A DNA stretch of 64,000 bases from Bacteroidota bacterium (lineage in GTDB: Bacteria; Bacteroidota; Bacteroidia; UBA8524): assembly GCA_008933805.1 (NCBI GenBank), contig WBUH01000006.1:62001-126000 (forward strand), read 5' to 3'. Both the position numbers and the translations under genes were made by a program. Shown one piece after another: positions 1 to 7,810 of this stretch (its first letter is position 1; every line of letters begins with the position of its first letter). Below the pieces are notes generated by a model. That model searched no databases, was not told the DNA's origin, and saw only the letters and a program-made list of their open reading frames with translations.

Positions 1-947
1 CCATTGTGGAGAAGCTGGCTGACTATAAATTACTGCTGGGAAATATCTCAACGGCAAAACAAATATTAAACACCGAAAAAGACGACGAGCTACGCGAAAT
101 GGCCAAAGAAGAACTTGCCACCCTTGAGGAGCAGCAAGAACCTTTGGAGGATGAAATTCGCTTGATGCTGATACCCAAAGACCCGCAGGACGATAAAAAT
201 GCGATGGTGGAAATACGTGGCGGTGCAGGCGGAGACGAAGCCGCAATTTTTGCAGGTGATTTGTTCCGTATGTACCAAAAATTTTGCGACAGCAAAGGCT
301 GGAAGATAGAGGTAATAGAGATGATGGACGGTACAGCGGGCGGTTACAGCAAAATTGTATTTAACGTATTGGGCGCAGGCGTTTACGGTATTTTGAAGTA
401 CGAAAGCGGTGTACACCGTGTGCAGCGCGTACCGGCTACCGAAACCCAAGGCCGTGTGCATACCTCGGCGGCATCTGTTGTGGTATTGCCTGAAGCCGAT
501 GATATTGACGTGGAATTGAAAGAAAGCGATATCCGCGTAGATACCTTCTGTTCATCAGGCCCCGGCGGTCAATCGGTAAACACTACCTATTCAGCCGTTC
601 GCCTTACCCACGTTCCTACGGGTATCGTAGCACAGTGCCAAGACGAAAAATCGCAGATTAAAAACAAAGAAAAGGCTATGAAGGTGCTTCGCGCCCGCCT
701 TTTTGAGTTGGAATATAATAAGTGGTTGGAAGAGGTGAGTAAAAAACGTAAAACAATGGTGAGCACGGGCGACCGTAGTGCCAAAGTTCGTACGTACAAT
801 TTCCCTCAAAGCCGTTTGACCGACCATCGTATCGGCCTTACTCTTTACAGCTTAGATGCTGTAATGGATGGCGAAATAGAAAACATTATCGACCAGCTTC
901 AGTTGGCCGAAAATGCCGAACGCCTTAAAGAAGGTATTGCGGCTTAA
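1..947 (+). CDS. prfA: Peptide chain release factor 1, 5' end outside window
   Basis: Class I release factor that reads UAA and UAG in the ribosomal A site and triggers hydrolysis of peptidyl-tRNA. About 315 residues are visible. The family usually has about 355-360, and the frame stays open to base 1, so the gene begins upstream; the GTG at position 6 is internal, not the start. The catalytic GGQ is present in the stretch SSGPGGQSVNTTYSAVRLTH. The preceding domain, with RGGAGGDEAAIFAGDLFRMY, is typical of RF1. The gene ends TAA at 945-947, followed by about 110 bp without a gene. The glutamine of GGQ is normally methylated by PrmC, which is not seen here. The assignment is secure; RF2 is unlikely because of the RF1-like N-terminal domain and the lack of a frameshift site in the visible part. 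Confidence 0.95.
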   Translation, partial: IVEKLADYKLLLGNISTAKQILNTEKDDELREMAKEELATLEEQQEPLEDEIRLMLIPKDPQDDKNAMVEIRGGAGGDEAAIFAGDLFRMYQKFCDSKGWKIEVIEMMDGTAGGYSKIVFNVLGAGVYGILKYESGVHRVQRVPATETQGRVHTSAASVVVLPEADDIDVELKESDIRVDTFCSSGPGGQSVNTTYSAVRLTHVPTGIVAQCQDEKSQIKNKEKAMKVLRARLFELEYNKWLEEVSKKRKTMVSTGDRSAKVRTYNFPQSRLTDHRIGLTLYSLDAVMDGEIENIIDQLQLAENAERLKEGIAA

Positions 948-1026
948 TTACACTGCGTTTTAAACGCTCCCTATTTTCTTCTGTTTACTTCTTGCTTGCA
1001 TAGGGTATTTATTGCCTTAAGTTTTT

Positions 1027-1034
1027 TATTTTTG
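1027..1034 (+). promoter_or_regulatory. Putative -7 box of the secreted TPR-like gene
   Basis: TATTTTTG matches the Bacteroidota -7 consensus TAnnTTTG. It lies 25 bp before the ATG at 1060. No convincing -33 TTTG is seen at the usual distance, so this rests on the -7 motif and position alone. Confidence 0.4.
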
Positions 1035-1059
1035 ATATACCCTAACCGTCGGCAAGCCT

Positions 1060-2793
1060 ATGAAAAACTGTACTAAAATTTTTAGCGTGCTATTTTTTGC
1101 TCTATTAGCACTAAACACCTTTGCTACTACCAACAACGAGGACATTTTTAAAAAAGCCCTCGACGAGTACGATAACGTACTAAGCCAAAACAAGAAAATA
1201 AAGGGGGAAGGTGACAAGGCTGACGACATAAGAAAAATAACCCGCGAGCAATACAAAGAACTAAAAATACTGATAGATAAGGCTATTGACCTTTTTGACC
1301 AGTACACCAGAATAGGCACCAACGATGCCTCGAAAAAAGCATCCCGGCATTACATATTGGTGCTAAAGAAATATGATTTTACGTATAAAAACGATTTAGG
1401 CGAGTTCCGCGATAACTTTAATAAAATCAGTTCGCTGGAAAGTGAAATGGCTACATTAAATGGCTATTATTATCCCTTGCGATATTCTGCCGGCAGCAAA
1501 AACTACATTATTGAAGCCGATAAAAAAACCTCGCTCGAAAAAGGCCTTTTGGTAGAATTTGCCGAAGTATGTACCAATCTTAGCAAAGGTGCTGAAACCA
1601 TTAAATACAGCAAAAAAGCATACCCCATGTACGATTATGGCGACTATAATCTTTGGTGGTGCGCCCATCTGTGGTATTTTTATGCCAACAAACTGGGCTA
1701 TACGGGCTATGAAATGGTAGAGCCCGCGGAAAAGATTATCTACGCAATGGGCGGGCTAAAACGCAGTGATATTAAAAAGATAAAAGACAGCGGTTGGGTA
1801 AATTATACCCAAGCCTATAGCAAACTAAATACCCTATTGGCCTCTAACCCTTCGCTTAGCCGCAGTGGTGAAGTATGGGCAAAGGCCGGAGAAAACTTTG
1901 AAAAGCTTGACGAGGAAAAATGGGCGCTGGAGTATTATGACAAAGCGTTGAAAGACGGCTACGGCGACCGCAGTTTTTTGCTGAAAATGATGGAGAAAGG
2001 CAAAAGCAAAAAGGATAAAACCCTGATAAAAACCGCAGCCACAATTTATGATACAAAGAACCTATACGGTTATGGTGTTTGCTATGACTATAAAACCATT
2101 GCCGATTATTTTGAAGCAGCCGATGAAACCACAAAAGCTAAAGAGCTGACGGATAAATACAATACCTGCCAAAAAGAGCAAACCAAGCAGCAACGCCGTG
2201 CTGAACGTGGCGCGCGCTTTTTTGTATCGTTTGCACCACTTCCGCTACTTTCGGGTAATATACAGGGCAGTGTACAAATTGGAGGCAAAAGGAAATTACA
2301 CGAGTTTGGCATCAGGCAGGTAAATGAACAAAAAGACAGAGGACTGGATATGTGGGGTATATCAAACAAAAACCCCGAGAATATGATTTGGAGCGGTATG
2401 TCGTATTATTATACCTACAAAAAAATGTCTGCCCGCGACCTTTACTTCGGGTTTCAGTTCCGCTATACCAACAAGGTGTACGAAACCCAAAACGCTACGG
2501 TAACTAATGCAAACAACAATAGTTATGTAGGGAATTTTCTATTCAACCCCACTGAAAAACGGTATGATTTTACCCTGAACTTTGGATATATGATGGTGGG
2601 CAAATACCTGCACTTTGAAATGTATTATGGTCTGGGTTTGGGATTTTCTACATTTGACGGCGGCCGCAATGAATGGAATAATGGCGCGTACAGGATAATC
2701 GACAATACTTTTTTATCAGAACGAAAAGAAACCCGAATAGGGTTTACGCCACGTATGGGCATGAAAGTGGGTCTTAATTTAATAAACAAATAG
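1060..2793 (+). CDS. Secreted TPR-like protein with C-terminal beta-barrel-like domain, unknown function
   Basis: 577 residues. An N-terminal signal peptide (MKNCTKIFSVLFFALLALNT...) has a likely cleavage after Ala-Thr near residue 23. Residues about 30-370 are helical and lysine-rich, with TPR-like spacing (for example WALEYYDKALKDGYGDRSF). A short linker rich in K, Q, R and E follows. From about residue 390 the sequence turns into alternating aromatic strands (FVSFAPLPLL, YYYTYKKMSARDLYFGFQF, YLHFEMYYGLGLGF, RMGMKVGLNLINK) like an outer membrane beta-barrel. This architecture suggests a periplasmic repeat domain tethered to the outer membrane. I do not recognise a named family. The next gene starts 2 bp after the stop, so the two are probably co-transcribed. 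Confidence 0.75.
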   Translation: MKNCTKIFSVLFFALLALNTFATTNNEDIFKKALDEYDNVLSQNKKIKGEGDKADDIRKITREQYKELKILIDKAIDLFDQYTRIGTNDASKKASRHYILVLKKYDFTYKNDLGEFRDNFNKISSLESEMATLNGYYYPLRYSAGSKNYIIEADKKTSLEKGLLVEFAEVCTNLSKGAETIKYSKKAYPMYDYGDYNLWWCAHLWYFYANKLGYTGYEMVEPAEKIIYAMGGLKRSDIKKIKDSGWVNYTQAYSKLNTLLASNPSLSRSGEVWAKAGENFEKLDEEKWALEYYDKALKDGYGDRSFLLKMMEKGKSKKDKTLIKTAATIYDTKNLYGYGVCYDYKTIADYFEAADETTKAKELTDKYNTCQKEQTKQQRRAERGARFFVSFAPLPLLSGNIQGSVQIGGKRKLHEFGIRQVNEQKDRGLDMWGISNKNPENMIWSGMSYYYTYKKMSARDLYFGFQFRYTNKVYETQNATVTNANNNSYVGNFLFNPTEKRYDFTLNFGYMMVGKYLHFEMYYGLGLGFSTFDGGRNEWNNGAYRIIDNTFLSERKETRIGFTPRMGMKVGLNLINK

Positions 2794-2795
2794 AA

Positions 2796-3290
2796 ATGCT
2801 TACCACTGACCACTATTACAATAATTACATCAATGTAGTAAAAGATTTTCCGCTGCCAATGGCACTACAACAAGGCCATGATCGGTACCGTGAATTGTTT
2901 GACGAACTTACCGAAGAACAATGGGGCCACAGGTATGCACCCGGTAAATGGAGCATTAAAGAGGTAGTGCAGCACGTTATTGATGCCGAACGGATATTTA
3001 CCTACCGCGCTCTTTGTTTTGCAAGAGGTGAGCAACAAAACCTGCCCCCGTTTGAAGAAGACGATTATGTTGCAAACAGCCGCGCCGATGCACGGACAGG
3101 AAAACAAATAGCCGAAGAGTTTTCATTAGTAAGACAAAGTACAATAGCTCTTTTCAGCAGCTTTGATGCCATAGCCCTTGTATCAGAAGGAGTGGCAAAC
3201 AGCACCCAAGTAAGTGTAACCGAGATAGGATATATACAAGCGGGGCACTCGCTGCACCACTTAAAAGTGATACGGGAAAGATATTTGTAA
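2796..3290 (+). CDS. DinB-family (four-helix, putative metal-binding) protein
   Basis: 164 residues with the DinB / YfiT-like fold pattern: WGHRYAPGKWSIKEVVQHVIDAERIFTYRAL near residues 43-73 and a late HSLHHLKVIRERYL. The spaced histidines (QHVIDAE in the middle, HSLHH at the end) match the metal site of this superfamily. Members include thiol-dependent S-transferases and many proteins of unknown role, so the substrate cannot be named. The ATG is 2 bp after the stop of the secreted TPR-like gene, suggesting one transcript that ends at the terminator at 3316-3350. Confidence 0.85.
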   Translation: MLTTDHYYNNYINVVKDFPLPMALQQGHDRYRELFDELTEEQWGHRYAPGKWSIKEVVQHVIDAERIFTYRALCFARGEQQNLPPFEEDDYVANSRADARTGKQIAEEFSLVRQSTIALFSSFDAIALVSEGVANSTQVSVTEIGYIQAGHSLHHLKVIRERYL

Positions 3291-3315
3291 GCCCAAAATT
3301 ACTTACATAAAACAA

Positions 3316-3350
3316 AAACGCCTTTGGCAAATGCCAAAGGCGTTTCTTTT
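3316..3350. terminator. Bidirectional Rho-independent terminator
   Basis: The 14-bp arms 3316-3329 and 3332-3345 are perfect reverse complements, starting AAACGCCTTTGG. A run of A precedes and a T-rich run (TTTCTTTT) follows. It lies between the convergent DinB-family gene and glyA and can stop transcription from both sides. Confidence 0.9.
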
Positions 3351-3367
3351 ATACAATCAGTATGCTG

Positions 3368-4654
3368 TTATGCATACAAAGGAAATCCTTGCATCATGGC
3401 GTTTACACGCTTGCGAACGTCGGCAATCACCGTTTCGTTGTCGTGGTTCATCAATACCTCGTCAATCAAATCCACCACTTTCTCTACGTCGCCTTCTTTC
3501 AAACCGCGGGTAGTAACCGCCGGTGAGCCTATGCGCATACCGCTGGTAACAAATGGTGATTTATCATCAAACGGCACCATGTTTTTGTTAATGGTAATAT
3601 CGGCTTTCACAAGGGTGTTCTCGGCCAATTTCCCGTTCAAATCCTTGCTGCGCAAGTCAATCAACATCATGTGGTTGTCAGTACCGCCTGAAATTACTTT
3701 ATAACCTTTAGCTACAAAAGCAGCAGCCATAGCGCGGGCGTTCTTAATCACCTGCTCGCAATAGGCTTTGTAATCATCGGTTAGCGCTTCGCCAAAAGCA
3801 ACTGCCTTAGCAGCAATCACGTGTTCCAATGGGCCGCCTTGCGTTCCGGGGAAAACTGCGCCGTCCAAAATGGCACTCATGGGTTTAATTTCACCTTTAG
3901 GCGTAGTCAATCCCCAAGGGTTATCAAAATCTTTACCCATCATAATCAAACCACCGCGAGGGCCGCGAAGGGTTTTGTGGGTAGTAGTAGTAACAATGTG
4001 GCAATGAGGTAGCGGGTTGTTCAAAAAGCCTTTCGCAATCAAACCGCTTGGGTGTGATATATCGGCCAGTAACAACGCTCCTACTTTATCTGCTATTTGG
4101 CGCAAACGGGCATAATCCCAATCGCGGCTGTACGATGAAGCACCGCAGATGATTAGTTTAGGCTGCTCGCGCTCGGCAATTCCTTCAATTTTATCAAAAT
4201 CAATACGTCCCGTAGCTTCTTCAACTCCGTAAAACGAGGGCTTGTATAGCTTACCTGAAAAGTTAACGGGTGAACCGTGTGTTAAGTGCCCGCCGTGAGA
4301 AAGGTCGAAACCCAAAATCTTATCACCGGGTTGCAAAACACCCAGCATTACAGCCGCATTGGCTTGCGCACCGCTATGGGGTTGCACGTTGGCCCACTCA
4401 GCACCAAACAATTGTTTAATGCGGTCTATCGCCAAATTTTCTACCTTATCCACTACCTCGCAACCGCCGTAATAGCGTTTGCCGGGCAAGCCTTCGGCAT
4501 ATTTATTAGTAAGCACGCTGCCCATGGCCTCCATCACCTGCTTGCTCACAAAATTTTCAGAAGCAATCAGTTCAATGCCATGTTCTTGGCGGTTCAATTC
4601 CTCATTAATAAGGTCAAAAATTACGTTATCGCGTTTCATTGCTTGTGTTGCCAT
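3368..4654 (-). CDS. glyA: Serine hydroxymethyltransferase
   Basis: PLP enzyme that converts serine and tetrahydrofolate to glycine and 5,10-methylene-tetrahydrofolate; the main source of one-carbon units. 428 residues, close to the usual 410-430. Family marks are [19 protein letters not shown] near the N-terminus, the active-site lysine in [17 protein letters not shown], and [17 protein letters not shown]. The ATG at 4654 gives the standard N-terminus ([16 protein letters not shown]). A promoter match lies directly upstream at 4661-4692. It stands alone on the minus strand and ends at the shared terminator. Assignment secure. Confidence 0.97.
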   Translation of the reverse strand: MATQAMKRDNVIFDLINEELNRQEHGIELIASENFVSKQVMEAMGSVLTNKYAEGLPGKRYYGGCEVVDKVENLAIDRIKQLFGAEWANVQPHSGAQANAAVMLGVLQPGDKILGFDLSHGGHLTHGSPVNFSGKLYKPSFYGVEEATGRIDFDKIEGIAEREQPKLIICGASSYSRDWDYARLRQIADKVGALLLADISHPSGLIAKGFLNNPLPHCHIVTTTTHKTLRGPRGGLIMMGKDFDNPWGLTTPKGEIKPMSAILDGAVFPGTQGGPLEHVIAAKAVAFGEALTDDYKAYCEQVIKNARAMAAAFVAKGYKVISGGTDNHMMLIDLRSKDLNGKLAENTLVKADITINKNMVPFDDKSPFVTSGMRIGSPAVTTRGLKEGDVEKVVDLIDEVLMNHDNETVIADVRKRVNAMMQGFPLYA

Positions 4655-4660
4655 ACGGCT

Positions 4661-4692
4661 GCAAGATACAACCCTGTTTCAGCTTTGACAAA
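4661..4692 (-). promoter_or_regulatory. Putative glyA promoter
   Basis: On the minus strand TTTG (4692-4689) is followed after 20 bp by TATCTTGC (4668-4661), a near match to the Bacteroidota -33/-7 pair. The start codon follows 6 bp later, so the leader would be very short. Confidence 0.45.
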
Positions 4693-4761
4693 TTTTAGAA
4701 ATACATCAAAGCGTGAGTGAATTTGAGTATTAAAATAGAGTATATTGCTATCTAACGAACG

Positions 4762-4959
4762 TGAGTTCGGGATAATAAAATCGATTAAATTAACTGCTTG
4801 AGGGTGTGCGGAGGTAAGTCATTCCCATTTAAAATGGGAATCTGTGCGGCTGGCAGTCAATATTGCAGTCCCACCCGCAGATTCCCAACCAAGTTGGGAA
4901 TGACAACCCGCCGCACTCAATAGCCATGAAGTTAGCGAAGGTTCTTTATCCCGAACTCA
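4762..4959. repeat. Possible MITE-like inverted-repeat element
   Basis: A 14-bp sequence TGAGTTCGGGATAA at 4762-4775 recurs as its exact reverse complement at 4946-4959. Inside are nested palindromes: ATTCCCATTT/AAATGGGAAT around 4821-4841 and ATTCCCAAC/GTTGGGAAT around 4881-4901, with GAATCTGTGCGG opposite CCGCAGATTC between them. A sequence like the inner arms (CATTCCCAACTTGATTGGG) is found again near 25733. No open reading frame lies inside. It fills most of the 327-bp gap between glyA and the next gene. Confidence 0.5.
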
Positions 4960-4981
4960 TGTTAACGAAACAAATTGCCTT

Positions 4982-5605
4982 ATGAATAATGAAGAAGCAA
5001 AAAAATTTGTAACATCCGTTTTTGATAAAATAAAAAATGCTAAAACATTGGATGAAATTCAGAAAATCCCAAAGGAATTTAAGGAGTTGAAAGATCCAAA
5101 AAATAAATTTGACGAATCAAAATATCCTAAAATTAATTTTACTATCACAGAAAAAGAAATAGACTCGTTAAAAAAAATTGATGAAAAATATGTTTTACAG
5201 CCAAACGATCCAGTCTTGAAGCTATTGTATGCGATGGTTTGGAAACAAGGTGATTTAAAGAAAATTGACAGAATAATTGAGGGGATAAAGAATGAAAAAT
5301 CAAATATTGGCAATAGTGTAGTCTTTTATCAATTTGGGAAACACCTTGCAAACCCAAGTGCAGAGCCAATAATAGACCAGCACGTTATCAGAGCGTTTTC
5401 CGTATATGAAACAGACCAATCTGATGAGAAAACAATAAATAAATTACGTAAAAAAAAGACCTTAACAAGCAAAGATTCTACAAGTATCAGCAATTATAAA
5501 GAATGGCTGGAAAAACATATTCAAAAAGACCCTAAGGAGCAAAAAGAGTGTCTTTACTATATTGACAAAATACTTTTTTCGACGGGCAAGGCAATTAAAC
5601 TGTAA
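4982..5605 (+). CDS. AT-rich orphan protein, function unknown
   Basis: 207 residues, rich in Lys, Ile, Asn and Asp, and clearly more AT-rich than glyA and umuDC around it. No signal peptide or membrane segment. The middle has VFYQFGKHLANPSAEPIIDQHVIRAF; the 'P-I-x-D-x-H-V' pattern is faintly like the end of helix-hairpin-helix DNA glycosylases, but no HhH or catalytic aspartate could be placed, so this is only a hint. The ATG lies 22 bp after the right arm of the inverted repeat element at 4762-4959. Composition and position suggest acquired DNA. Coding is supported by length and by the lack of any better frame, but I do not recognise it. Confidence 0.6.
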   Translation: MNNEEAKKFVTSVFDKIKNAKTLDEIQKIPKEFKELKDPKNKFDESKYPKINFTITEKEIDSLKKIDEKYVLQPNDPVLKLLYAMVWKQGDLKKIDRIIEGIKNEKSNIGNSVVFYQFGKHLANPSAEPIIDQHVIRAFSVYETDQSDEKTINKLRKKKTLTSKDSTSISNYKEWLEKHIQKDPKEQKECLYYIDKILFSTGKAIKL

Positions 5606-5632
5606 AGTAACTCATGCTTTAGAGCATCCCAA

Positions 5633-5929
5633 TCAACCCTGTATCAGCAAACAAACGCTGTCTTCGTTTGCTTCCACCGCATGCAACAGCCCAACGGGTA
5701 TGCCCAATTGGCTAAATTTTTTCAGGGTAATATTCTCTTCGGCCACGCTGTAAGTAATCTCACCCTCAAGCACCAGCAAAGTAGTTGGCGTATTGGTTTT
5801 GTGTTCCTTCAACTTCATGCCTTTTTTAAACGCCAATACCAGCGTTTTGCAATTAGCATCGTTGTGTACAATTTTAGCCACGGGATGCGTGGCGTGTTCC
5901 AGTTCTTTCAATGCAGCTTCAATAACCAT
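5633..5929 (-). CDS. Small cupin-domain protein
   Basis: 98 residues from the ATG at 5929, which has AAGGG a few bases upstream; an in-frame TTG 24 bp earlier is a less likely start. A single cupin barrel: LAFKKGMKLKEHKTNTPTTL covers the first conserved motif and GIPVGLLHAVEANEDSVCLL the second. The first motif keeps one histidine (EHKT) and the second one (LLHAVEA), so a metal may or may not be bound. No operon partner: the gene is convergent with the AT-rich orphan and divergent from umuD. Ligand and reaction unknown. Confidence 0.8.
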   Translation of the reverse strand: MVIEAALKELEHATHPVAKIVHNDANCKTLVLAFKKGMKLKEHKTNTPTTLLVLEGEITYSVAEENITLKKFSQLGIPVGLLHAVEANEDSVCLLIQG

Positions 5930-6073
5930 AACCCTTATATTTATTACCCACAAAACTACCGGAAAATCAATCCCTTTACTATGAGTTGCATCAGTTTTAC
6001 GCAGAAACTTATTGCACTTTACACAATGCTTTGCTAATTTATACGGCGAGTACGTGTTTAAAAATTCAACTTT

Positions 6074-6499
6074 ATGAATGAAGTGTCGATTATAGCAAAG
6101 TTTGAGTCGGCAGAAGCTTTGCGCCTTGACTTTATCGACGGGCTTGCTGCGGGGTTTCCTTCGCCCGCCCGTGATTACATGGAGGAAAGTATTGATTTGA
6201 ATAAGGAGCTGATTAAAAACCCCAACTGGACGTTTATAGGCAGGGTAAAAGGCCAGTCGATGCGCGATGCGGGGATTTCACAAGGAGATTTGGTGGTGAT
6301 TGACCGCTCGTTGGATGCCGTGCACGGACGCATTGCCCTGTGCGCGCTGGATGGCGGGCTTACCATTAAACGCCTTCACAAAACGGCGGATGCCATGTAC
6401 CTGATGCCCGCCAACCCTGATTATAAGCCCATAAAAGTAAGCGAAGAGCAAAACTTTAGCGTGTGGGGTGTAGTAACGTATGTAGTGAAAAAGCTATGA
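6074..6499 (+). CDS. umuD: UmuD-like S24 autoprotease, subunit of DNA polymerase V
   Basis: 141 residues, the usual UmuD length. RecA filaments promote self-cleavage of this protein, and the shortened form joins UmuC in translesion synthesis. The likely cleavage bond is Ala26-Gly27 (LAAGFPSPA). The nucleophile is Ser62 in VKGQSMRDAG and the general base Lys99 in GGLTIKRL, at almost the same positions as Ser60 and Lys97 of the E. coli protein. Its stop overlaps the umuC ATG, so the pair is translationally coupled. SOS control is expected from the family, but I could not identify a LexA site upstream; Bacteroidota LexA sites differ from the E. coli one. Confidence 0.93.
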   Translation: MNEVSIIAKFESAEALRLDFIDGLAAGFPSPARDYMEESIDLNKELIKNPNWTFIGRVKGQSMRDAGISQGDLVVIDRSLDAVHGRIALCALDGGLTIKRLHKTADAMYLMPANPDYKPIKVSEEQNFSVWGVVTYVVKKL

Positions 6500-7776
6500 T
6501 AGCACTGGTAGATTGTAATAATTTTTATGCCTCGTGCGAGCGGGTGTTTCGCCCTGATTTGCTTGGAAAACCGATAGTGGTATTATCTAACAACGACGGC
6601 TGCGTGATAGCCCGCAGTGCCGAAGCCAAAGAACTGGAGGTGCCGATGGGCATCCCGGCCTACCAATTAGAGCCGATGATAAAACAGCACGGCATAGAGG
6701 TGTTTTCTTCTAACTATGCTTTGTACGGCGATATGTCGCGGCGGGTGATGGCTACCCTATCGATGTTTACCCCTGAAATTGAGGTGTACTCTATCGATGA
6801 GGCGTTTTTAAACCTCAACGGCCTTGATTTTGTTGATTTACCTGCCTATTCCGCAGAAATTGTAGAAAAAACAACGCGGTGCACGGGTATCCCTATTAGT
6901 ATTGGCGTGGGGCCTACTAAAACGCTGGCAAAAGTGGCCAACCGTCTTGCCAAAAAGAACCGCGCCAGCAAAGGAGCATTGGTAATCCCTGATAACGCTG
7001 ATGCCATAGCTGAGGCATTGCAAAAAGTACCCATCGGTGATGTATGGGGCATTGGCCGCAGTCATAAAAAGTTTTTGGAGAACCACGGGGTAGAAACAGC
7101 GTACGATTTTACCCAAAAGCCCCGCCAATGGGTAAGCCGAAACATGAAAGTGGTAGGCTTACGCACGTGGGAAGAATTGCGGGGAAATCCCTGCATCGGC
7201 ATGGAGCAGGAATTGGAAGAGAAACAGAACATTTGCACCTCGCGCAGTTTTGGTGAATTGCTGAATGATTACGCATTATTGGAAGAGGCAATCACCTTTT
7301 ATGCTACCGCCTGTGCTGCCAAACTGCGTGCACAAAACAGTTGCGCGGGTGCCGTGTATGTGTTTGCCTATACGCACCCCAACCGGCAAGATTTACCCCA
7401 ATACAAAGCCCGTATGTGGTATGCCTTGCCCACAGCCACCAACAGCACGTTGGAGATTGTGAAATATGCCTTACACTGCCTGCGCACGGTGTACAAACAG
7501 AAAGACCATTTGGGCCGACCTATTTATTACAAAAATGCCGGGGTAATCGTATCGGGTATTGTACCGATGAACGAAATACAGGGTAATATTTTTACCGCCC
7601 CGACGGACGAAAAACACCAGTTATTAATGGAGGCGGTTGACCGTATTAATAACCTTGTGGGCCGCGAAAAGATAACCCTTGCCACGCAAGGCAGCAGCAC
7701 CCGCTGGAAACTGCGTTGCGAAAAACTATCCAACCGCTACACCACCCGCTTAGACCAAGTGGTGGAGGTGGATTAA
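6496..7776 (+). CDS. umuC: UmuC-like Y-family DNA polymerase
   Basis: 426 residues from the ATG at 6496, which overlaps the umuD stop (ATGA); this start gives the classical MIALVDCNNFYASCERVF. The polymerase of the Pol V complex bypasses damaged bases with low fidelity. Catalytic acidic residues are visible in ALVDCNNFYASCE (Asp) and YSIDEAFLNL (Asp-Glu). The helix-hairpin-helix thumb region follows (IGDVWGIGRSHKKFLENHG), then the little-finger domain with CTSRSFGELL. No frameshift. An in-frame start 33 bp earlier lies wholly inside umuD and is unlikely. Confidence 0.95.
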   Translation: MIALVDCNNFYASCERVFRPDLLGKPIVVLSNNDGCVIARSAEAKELEVPMGIPAYQLEPMIKQHGIEVFSSNYALYGDMSRRVMATLSMFTPEIEVYSIDEAFLNLNGLDFVDLPAYSAEIVEKTTRCTGIPISIGVGPTKTLAKVANRLAKKNRASKGALVIPDNADAIAEALQKVPIGDVWGIGRSHKKFLENHGVETAYDFTQKPRQWVSRNMKVVGLRTWEELRGNPCIGMEQELEEKQNICTSRSFGELLNDYALLEEAITFYATACAAKLRAQNSCAGAVYVFAYTHPNRQDLPQYKARMWYALPTATNSTLEIVKYALHCLRTVYKQKDHLGRPIYYKNAGVIVSGIVPMNEIQGNIFTAPTDEKHQLLMEAVDRINNLVGREKITLATQGSSTRWKLRCEKLSNRYTTRLDQVVEVD

Positions 7777-7810
7777 TTTTTTTAACTTGCTCGAAATATA
7801 AAGAAGGGCT

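Noticed and set aside
6-8. GTG as the start of the prfA gene
   Set aside because: RF1 proteins are about 45 residues longer, and the frame stays open to base 1 with family-like sequence, so the gene is cut by the window edge.
4286-4720. Plus-strand frame of 144 codons
   Set aside because: Antisense to glyA, no own promoter or family motif.
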